Source: Lysobacter capsici
GTDB lineage: Bacteria; Pseudomonadota; Gammaproteobacteria; Xanthomonadales; Xanthomonadaceae
Assembly: GCF_018732085.1 (NCBI RefSeq)
Contig: NZ_CP076103.1
Span: 1-64,000, forward strand
Direction: 5' to 3'
DNA length: 64,000 nt
The number at the start of each line of letters is the position of its first letter. The stretch's first letter is position 1. Made by a program: the position numbers and the translations under genes. The notes under the pieces were generated by a model. The model had not been told where the DNA came from. It saw only the letters and a list, made by a program, of their open reading frames with translations, and searched no databases. Positions 58,653 through 64,000 of this stretch are shown in pieces.

Positions 58653-59252
58653 ATGGACCGGCAACGACGAACAATCCTGCAATTGAGCGCCGGCGCGCCC
58701 ATCGCCGCCCTGGCCTCGCGCCTGCATGCCGCCGCGCCGGCCCAGACCGCCGCCGGCCAAGCCACGGCTGACGCGACCCCCACGGCCATCGACGGCCGCC
58801 ACGACTTCGATTTCTATTTCGGCCGCTGGCAGGTCCACAACCGCCGCTTGGCCAAGCGCTTGACTGGCAGCCGCGACTGGATCGAATTCGACGCCACCGA
58901 CGAATGCCGGCCGGTGCTCGGCGGCCTGGGCAGCGTCGATCGCTACCGCACCGACTGGAACGGCGGCATCGAAGGCTTCGCCCTGCGCCTGTATCGGCCG
59001 CAGACCCGTCAGTGGCTGGTGTATTGGGCCAGCGACCGCGACGGCGTGCTCGAAGCGCCGTTGACCGGCGGCTTCCAGGGCGGCGTGGGCGTGTTCGAAG
59101 GGCTCGAAGCGCATGAAGGCGCAATGCTGCCCTCGCGCGCCACGTGGTCGCGCATCCACGCCGACAGCGTGCATTGGGAACAGGCGCTGTCGCCCGACGG
59201 CGGCCGCAGCTGGGAAACCAACTGGGTCATGCAGATGACCCGGATCGCATGA
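58653..59252 (+). CDS. Secreted (Tat-like) protein of unknown function, paralogue of the next gene's N-terminus
   Basis: A 199-residue product beginning MDRQRRTILQLSAGAPIAAL, with a twin-arginine-like RRTILQ start of a signal sequence. The mature domain (GRHDFDFYFGRWQVHNRRL; GVLEAPLTGGFQGGVGVFEG; SWETNWVMQMTRI) is clearly homologous to residues about 8-165 of the next protein. No named family recognised by eye; the fold may be a lipocalin-like DUF1579-type barrel. It lies 37 bases before the fusion gene in the same direction. Confidence 0.72.
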   Translation: MDRQRRTILQLSAGAPIAALASRLHAAAPAQTAAGQATADATPTAIDGRHDFDFYFGRWQVHNRRLAKRLTGSRDWIEFDATDECRPVLGGLGSVDRYRTDWNGGIEGFALRLYRPQTRQWLVYWASDRDGVLEAPLTGGFQGGVGVFEGLEAHEGAMLPSRATWSRIHADSVHWEQALSPDGGRSWETNWVMQMTRIA

Positions 59253-59289
59253 CACACCCGAAACACTGCATCGCCACGAGACCCACGCC

Positions 59290-60537
59290 ATGAACGACAC
59301 CTCCGCGCGCCACGACGGACGCCACGATTTCGACTTCCTGCACGGCCGCTGGCAGGTGCGCAACGAACGCCTGACCCAGCGCCTGGCGGGTTCGGACGAC
59401 TGGGAAATCTTTCCCGCGCAGCAGACCTGCGAGCCGGTACTGGGCAGTCTGGGCAATGTCGACGCCTTCCTCAGCGACTGGAACCGGCCCGGCGCGCACG
59501 ACACCTTCCAGGGCATGACCTTGCGCCTGTTCAATATCGAACAGCGGCAATGGAGCATCTGGTGGGCCGGCAATCACGACGGCGTACTGGAACCGCCAGT
59601 CAGCGGCGGTTTCCAGGACGGCATCGGCGTGTTCAACGGCGAACTCGAGCACGACGGCCGACCGGTGCTGGCCCGCTTCGTGTGGAGCGACATCAGCGCC
59701 AACACCGCGCACTGGCATCAGCAGTTCTCCGTCGACGGCGGCAACAGCTGGGAAACCAACTGGCATATGTGGATGCACCGCAGCGACGAGCAAGGCCGCC
59801 TGCTGCACGAAGACACGGTGATCGAGCTGCGCCAGTACCGCATGCAGCCGGGCCGTCGCGACGAGCTGATCGAGTTGTTCGAAAACGAATTCATCGAATC
59901 GCAGGAAGCGGTCGGCATGCACGTGATCGGCCAGTTCCGCGATCTCGACCAAGACGACCGTTACACCTGGGTGCGCGGCTTTCCGAATCACGCCTTGCGC
60001 GCGGCCTCGCTGGGCGCGTTCTACTTCGGGCCGACCTGGAAGCGCCACCGCGACGCGGCCAACGCGACCTTGCTCGACAACGACGACGTGCTGATGCTCA
60101 AGCCGGCGTGGCCGGGTGCGGGCTTCGCGGCCGCGGCGCAGGCGCGCGAACCCCGCGGTAGCCGCGCGATGCCCGATGCCGTGGTTACGATCGGGATCTG
60201 CGCTCTCAATGCACCGGCGCAGGACGGCTTCGCCGAGCTGTTCCGCCAGCGTTTCGCGCCGCTGCTGAGCGAACACGGCGCGCAGCTGCACGGTGTGTAC
60301 GTGACCGATCCTTCGCCGAACGGTTTCGCGCGTTTGCCGGTGCGCGAGGGCGAATCGGTGCTGGTGTGGTTCGCCGGTCATGCCGATGCGAGTCCTGCCG
60401 ACGCGAGCGTGACCACGCGCGTGCAGGCCGATCCGCGCTGGCGCGCGCTGCTGGCCGACGCCTTGCTCGGCGATCTCAGGCAGGCGCCGCAATGGCTGCG
60501 GCTGTCGCCGACCGCGCGTTCGGAGTTGCGCGGATGA
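59290..60537 (+). CDS. Fusion protein: paralogue domain plus NIPSNAP-like domain
   Basis: A 415-residue cytoplasmic protein. Residues about 8-165 (GRHDFDFLHGRWQVRNERL; GVLEPPVSGGFQDGIGVFNG; SWETNWHMWMHR) match the preceding gene; residues about 175-280 (IELRQYRMQPGRRDELIELF; GQFRDLDQDDRYTWVRGFPN; FYFGPTWKRHRDAANATLLD) resemble a NIPSNAP domain (dimeric alpha-beta barrel). The rest is unassigned. There is no signal peptide, unlike its paralogue, so the two gene products work in different compartments. A WYL regulator follows. Confidence 0.75.
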   Translation: MNDTSARHDGRHDFDFLHGRWQVRNERLTQRLAGSDDWEIFPAQQTCEPVLGSLGNVDAFLSDWNRPGAHDTFQGMTLRLFNIEQRQWSIWWAGNHDGVLEPPVSGGFQDGIGVFNGELEHDGRPVLARFVWSDISANTAHWHQQFSVDGGNSWETNWHMWMHRSDEQGRLLHEDTVIELRQYRMQPGRRDELIELFENEFIESQEAVGMHVIGQFRDLDQDDRYTWVRGFPNHALRAASLGAFYFGPTWKRHRDAANATLLDNDDVLMLKPAWPGAGFAAAAQAREPRGSRAMPDAVVTIGICALNAPAQDGFAELFRQRFAPLLSEHGAQLHGVYVTDPSPNGFARLPVREGESVLVWFAGHADASPADASVTTRVQADPRWRALLADALLGDLRQAPQWLRLSPTARSELRG

Positions 60538-60646
60538 GCGCGCGGTGGGGTTTGCGACGCTCGGCGCGCCGCAACGGAGCCGCGACGGACTGGGACGAGC
60601 ACACCACAGCGCTTGAGCCGGCGCGCGCGGCGCGGGATCATGCCGC

Positions 60647-61345
60647 ATGCGCCGCGCCGACCGACTGTTCCTGCTGATCCATGCCTTGCGCGGCCGCCGC
60701 CATGCGATCACCGCCCAGCACTTGGCGCAGACCCTGGAAGTGTCGCTGCGCACGATCTACCGCGACGTCGCCGACCTGCAACGCTCCGGCGTGCCGATCG
60801 AAGGCGAGGCCGGGGTTGGCTACCTGTTGCGCAAGGGCGCGGATATCCCGCCGCTGATGTTCAGTCCCGACGAGCTCGAAGCCCTGGTGGTCGGCAGCCG
60901 GTTCGTGCGCGCCTTCGGCGGCGAACGCCTGGGCCGAGGTGCGACCGCGGCCCTGCTCAAGATCGAAGCGGTGCTGCCGCCGGAGCTACGCGCGCGCAGC
61001 GAACGCACGCGGATCTTCGCGCCGCAACTCGACAACCGGATCGAATCCAGCGGCCTGATCGATGCGCTGCACGATGCGGTGCGCCAGCGCTCGGTGCTGC
61101 GCGTGTGGTACCTGGATGGACAGCAGCGCGCCAGTGAACGCGAAGTCGAGCCGCTGTGCCTGACCTTCTGGGGCGGCACCTGGACCCTCGGCGCGTGGTG
61201 CCGCCTGCGCGACGACTTCCGCAATTTCCGTCCGGACCGCATCGTCAGCCACGAACCCACCGGCGAGGTGTTCCAGGAGCTGAAGCAGCGCGACCTGGAC
61301 GCGTATCTGATTGCGGTGGGTGCGCGCGGTTTGGACAACGGCTGA
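60647..61345 (+). CDS. YafY-type helix-turn-helix WYL-domain regulator
   Basis: A 232-residue transcription factor with an N-terminal HTH_11-type domain (MRRADRLFLLIHALRGRRHA; LAQTLEVSLRTIYRDVADLQ) and a C-terminal WYL-like ligand-binding domain (RQRSVLRVWYLDGQ; GTWTLGAWCRLRDDFRNFRP). Such regulators often respond to DNA-derived or nucleotide ligands. It follows the NIPSNAP-fusion gene by about 110 bases in the same direction and may control it. Confidence 0.85.
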   Translation: MRRADRLFLLIHALRGRRHAITAQHLAQTLEVSLRTIYRDVADLQRSGVPIEGEAGVGYLLRKGADIPPLMFSPDELEALVVGSRFVRAFGGERLGRGATAALLKIEAVLPPELRARSERTRIFAPQLDNRIESSGLIDALHDAVRQRSVLRVWYLDGQQRASEREVEPLCLTFWGGTWTLGAWCRLRDDFRNFRPDRIVSHEPTGEVFQELKQRDLDAYLIAVGARGLDNG

Positions 61346-61793
61346 GGCGATGAAAGGGGGGCGTGTTACGTCGGTTGTTTCGCGACGGCCGGCCGCGCGA
61401 GGAATTCGCTTTTCGCGCGAGGTTGCAGCTAAAAGCGAATCCTCCCTAACCCTCCTTTTCCAAAGGAGGGAACTGTTGCGCAGGGAGTGGAGGACGCAGC
61501 GGCTTGGCTAGGCGATGAGCCGTCGCGCATAAGTCGCCAAACCTGAAGAACCGGCTCGCGTCAATCAGCCCACTTTGAAAAAGGGGGCGGCGCGTTGCGT
61601 CGGTTCGATGTCTGGCGACAGTCGACTGCGCGGGGGATTTGCTTTTCACGCGAAGTTGAAGCTAAGTGCAAATCCTCTCTAACCCTCCTTTTCCAAAGGA
61701 GGGAACTGTGGCGCAGGGAGTGGAGGGCGTGGCGGCTTGGCGTTGCGACAAGTCATCGTCGCCGTCAAACCCAAAGCCACGCCGCACCCGTCC
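61346..61793. repeat. Two direct copies of a repeat with CCTTTTCCAAAGGAGGGAAC hairpin
   Basis: Sequences near 61392-61509 and 61627-61740 are about 85% identical over 115 bases and are spaced about 234 bases apart. Each has a CGCTTTTCGCGCG-type start, an AAGCGAATCCTCCCT core and the hairpin. Between them is a half copy (TTGAAAAAGGGGGCG) of the 58400 family. No gene is present. Confidence 0.75.
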
Positions 61794-62681
61794 TCACCGA
61801 ATCGCCACCGCCTCCAACCGTGCCAGCTTGTCGGGGTTGCGCATGATGAAGATGTCGCGCAAGCGATCGTCCTCGTCGTAGCCGAAGCTCACCGCCGCCT
61901 CGATGCGGCCGGCGCGTTCCAGGATCACGCCGCGCGCGCCGTTGAGGTCGACGAAGGTCCAGCGGTCGTCGCGGCAGGCCGGGTGCAGCACCTGCTCGAT
62001 GAAGCCCAGCACCGCGTCGCGGCCGTGCAGCGCCTGCGCCAGCGCGGTGACCTTGCCGCCGCCGTCGGCGCGCAGGGTGATCTGCTCCGACAGCAGCGCC
62101 GCCAGCGGCGCGGTGCGGCCTTCGCTGATCGCGGTTTCGAACGCGGCCAGCAACTGATCCTGCTGCTCGGCCGGAGTGACGTGGCGGACCTTGGCCTGTT
62201 CGACATGGCCGCGCGCGCGCTGCACCAGCTTGCGGCAGGCCGCTTCCTCGAGGTCGAGGATGCGCGCCACGTCCGGATAGGGCTGATCGAAGATTTCGTG
62301 CAGCAGGTAGGCCGCGCGCTCCTTCGGGGTCAATCGTTCGAGCAGCAGCAAGAACGCGGTCGACAGCGACGAGGCCAGCGACAGTTGCTGCTCGGGCTGG
62401 CCGGCGGCTTCGGCGTGGATCGGTTCGGGCAACCACGAGCCGACGTAGTCCACGCGGGTGCGGTGCGCCGAGCGCAGCAGGTCGATGCAGCGGCGGGTGC
62501 AGGCGGTGGTCAGCCAGGCGCCGGGGTTGTCGATCGTGTCGCGGTCGCTGGCCTGCCACTTCAGGAACGTGTCCTGCACCGCATCCTCGGCGTCGGCGCG
62601 CGAGCCGAGGATGCGATAGGCCAGGCCGGTGAGCATCGGCGCGGATTGGGCGAACAGGCGGGCGTCGTCGGAAGCGGTCAT
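61794..62681 (-). CDS. ECF41-type RNA polymerase sigma factor with SnoaL-like C-terminus
   Basis: A 295-residue extracytoplasmic-function sigma factor. Region 2 (PMLTGLAYRILGSRADAEDA) and region 4 (LTPKERAAYLLHEIFDQPYP) are followed by about 110 residues of a SnoaL-like domain (FETAISEGRTAPLAALLSEQ), which in ECF41 proteins acts as a built-in regulator in place of an anti-sigma factor. Its genomic partner, an AhpD/carboxymuconolactone decarboxylase-family gene, lies directly upstream in the same direction, and a matching promoter precedes that gene. Sigma-specific function is inferred from the family. Confidence 0.88.
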   Translation of the reverse strand: MTASDDARLFAQSAPMLTGLAYRILGSRADAEDAVQDTFLKWQASDRDTIDNPGAWLTTACTRRCIDLLRSAHRTRVDYVGSWLPEPIHAEAAGQPEQQLSLASSLSTAFLLLLERLTPKERAAYLLHEIFDQPYPDVARILDLEEAACRKLVQRARGHVEQAKVRHVTPAEQQDQLLAAFETAISEGRTAPLAALLSEQITLRADGGGKVTALAQALHGRDAVLGFIEQVLHPACRDDRWTFVDLNGARGVILERAGRIEAAVSFGYDEDDRLRDIFIMRNPDKLARLEAVAIR

Positions 62682-62835
62682 GGTCGGTGCGGTGAAGAAG
62701 GCGGGGGAATGATAGGGCTTGGGGGATGCGGCTTCTGCGCGCGTGGTCGGTGTTGCGCACGTTCGACGGTCTGGGCCGATTGCTGCGCGCTGGCTCGGTG
62801 GATGGAGTTGCGCGGCTGATGCGGACCCTCACCCC

Positions 62836-62865
62836 GGCCCTCTCCCGCAAGCGGGAGAGGGAGCA
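62836..62865. repeat. Palindrome CCCTCTCCCGC-AAG-CGGGAGAGGG
   Basis: A perfect hairpin of 10-11 bp arms around AAG, between the sigma-factor start and the 3' end of the AhpD-like gene. No T-run follows on either strand. It may mark the end of the AhpD-like transcript or be another REP-type element. Confidence 0.7.
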
Positions 62866-62879
62866 GGGCAAGTGCTTGC

Positions 62880-63323
62880 TCAGTGCTTGGACACCTGCAG
62901 GCGATTCCACAGGTTGATCATCATCACCACCGAGGTGATCGTGCCGATCTGCTTGTCGTCGTAATGCGCGCGCAGTTCACCGCGCAAGTCGGCGTAATCG
63001 GCGCTCGCATCGATCGTGGTCAGCGCCTCGGTCCAGGCCAGGGCGGCGCGTTCGGCGGCGCTGAAGTCCTCGACGTGGCGCCACACGATCAGGCGGTCCA
63101 GGCGGTCGTTGCTCTCGCCGTCGGCGCGCGCCTCGCGCAGGTGCATCTTGATGCAGTAGGCGCAGCCGTTGATCTGCGAGGCGCGCAGCTGGATCAGGTG
63201 GTAGATCGCGCGCGGCAGGCTGTTGGCCTCGATGGCGCCCTGGATGGCGGTGTGGACCTTGCCCAGCTGGGTCAGGATCTCGGGGATTTCGCGTTCGTAC
63301 TTGACGGCTTCGGTGGTACTCAT
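62880..63323 (-). CDS. AhpD/carboxymuconolactone decarboxylase-family protein
   Basis: A 147-residue protein with the CMD-family redox motif CAYCIKMH (Cys-x-x-Cys followed by His), flanked by LIQLRASQINGCAYC and a helical C-terminus (IGTITSVVMMINLWNRLQVS). Such proteins act as alkylhydroperoxide-type or peroxidase-like enzymes. In the ECF41 sigma group, genes for CMD-family proteins, oxidoreductases or epimerases sit beside the sigma gene as its target. A matching ECF41 promoter lies upstream. Confidence 0.9.
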   Translation of the reverse strand: MSTTEAVKYEREIPEILTQLGKVHTAIQGAIEANSLPRAIYHLIQLRASQINGCAYCIKMHLREARADGESNDRLDRLIVWRHVEDFSAAERAALAWTEALTTIDASADYADLRGELRAHYDDKQIGTITSVVMMINLWNRLQVSKH

Positions 63324-63364
63324 GGCGGTGTCCTCTCAGGTGGGTGAAGTGGCTATACCTGAGT

Positions 63365-63391
63365 GACGATCCACCCCGCCGGCCCGTGACA
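63365..63391 (-). promoter_or_regulatory. ECF41-type promoter of the AhpD-like gene
   Basis: On the minus strand TGTCACG (63385-63391) and CGTC (63365-63368) are separated by 16 bases, matching the published ECF41 promoter pattern TGTCACA-N16-CGTC with one mismatch. It points toward the gene starting at 63323, 42 bases away. Confidence 0.78.
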
Positions 63392-63562
63392 TGGCGGGCG
63401 AAAAAACTTTGCGATGGGCCGATTCCTTGCCGCGGGGCCGTCGTGGTCGCGCTCATCGGCCTCGCATTGCGCCCGTTCGCCGGGGCGAGCACCATCGCGC
63501 CAAGCCCCCCGTGGCTCCGCCACGGCCCGATTGCCCGCCCCGCACGCCAGGACCGCTTCGTC

Positions 63563-63943
63563 ATGACCGAACAACGCAAGTTCGAGCACCAGAATCTACA
63601 GACCGCGACCTTCGAGGACTGCTCGCTGGCCGGTGCGACCTTCAACGATGTCGACCTGTCCGGGGCGACGTTCGCCAACGTCAATCTGCGCGATGCGCGA
63701 TGGGCCAACGTGAACCTGGCCGGCGTGGCGATCGGCCACCAGAATCTGCTGGCCGCGAGGTTCGAGGATTGCTCGCTGGCCGGCGCGACCTTCAGCGATG
63801 TGGACCTGTCCGGGGCGACGTTCGCCAACGTGAATCTGGCCGGCGTGTCGATCGACGACGCCAACATCGAAGGGCTGACCATCTTCGGTTACGACATCCA
63901 GGCCCTGATCCGGGCGCAGCTGGAACGCGACCCGTCGGTTTGA
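63563..63943 (+). CDS. Pentapeptide-repeat protein
   Basis: A 126-residue protein consisting almost entirely of A(D/N)LxX pentapeptide repeats (for example FEDCSLAGATFNDVDLSGAT and FANVNLAGVSIDDANIEG), which fold as a right-handed quadrilateral beta-helix. A near-exact duplication of about 42 residues is visible (from FEDCSLAGATF to NVNLAGV, twice). ATG 63563 was chosen because the upstream frame lacks repeats. Some pentapeptide proteins mimic DNA and protect gyrase, but most have no known function. Confidence 0.82.
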   Translation: MTEQRKFEHQNLQTATFEDCSLAGATFNDVDLSGATFANVNLRDARWANVNLAGVAIGHQNLLAARFEDCSLAGATFSDVDLSGATFANVNLAGVSIDDANIEGLTIFGYDIQALIRAQLERDPSV

Positions 63944-64000
63944 TCCGGGCGCCGCGATCGAGTCACCGAATCGCGGAAGCGATGCGCCGGCCCGGATCGC

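Overview
This is a high-GC gammaproteobacterial chromosome segment that opens just upstream of dnaA. The order dnaA-dnaN-recF-gyrB, the tonB-exbB-exbD-exbD block after gyrB, a secreted M4 metalloprotease, many secreted proteins of unknown role and several dense families of palindromic repeats all point to the Lysobacteraceae (Xanthomonadaceae), most probably Lysobacter. This is inferred from gene content and order, not from a database match.

Layout. Positions 1-8.1 kb hold the replication-origin block: dnaA, a gene-free oriC candidate with DnaA boxes, dnaN, recF and gyrB, with four copies of one ParB-site palindrome. 8.2-14.4 kb hold a CPBP protease, an M48 lipoprotein protease, a periplasmic TPR protein and a TonB energy-transduction block with three exbD genes. 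14.8-21.6 kb hold pdxJ, cardiolipin synthase followed by a 209-bp tandem array, a SIMPL protein, a 96-bp palindrome array and a radical SAM enzyme. 22-31 kb hold a TPR protein truncated by a 135-bp duplication, a divergent MFS/LysR pair, a GATase-AraC regulator and three secreted proteins, two of them LprI-like. 31.4-39.8 kb hold a prepro-M4 protease, an SLC13-type permease, a PAS histidine kinase with an Rcp1-type response regulator, and a 2OG-Fe(II) oxygenase.

The most interesting region is 40.1-49.2 kb. Seven co-directional genes behind a sigma-54-type promoter look like a divergent Fap-type functional-amyloid secretion operon: two Cys-X-X-Cys-ended repeat subunits, a third repeat protein, a C39-like cysteine protease, two accessory secreted proteins and a coiled-coil plus beta-barrel outer-membrane protein. 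About 1.6 kb beyond it, on the other strand, lies a VpsR-type sigma-54 activator with an intact GAFTGA loop. A HEPN-motif protein and an unknown partner lie between them.

49.4-64 kb hold fbp, small secreted proteins (one resembling RNase A-type toxins, opposite a Mor-like regulator), dinB, a GNAT acetyltransferase, a QseBC-like two-component system, a paralogous pair of which one is fused to a NIPSNAP domain, a WYL regulator, and an ECF41 sigma factor with its AhpD/CMD-family partner and a matching promoter.

A theme across the window is decayed copies of gene 3' ends lying just downstream of the parent gene, usually next to a palindromic repeat (dnaA, cls, dinB, the TPR gene, perhaps the 34-kb small gene). 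No tRNA, rRNA, CRISPR array or insertion-sequence transposase was seen.
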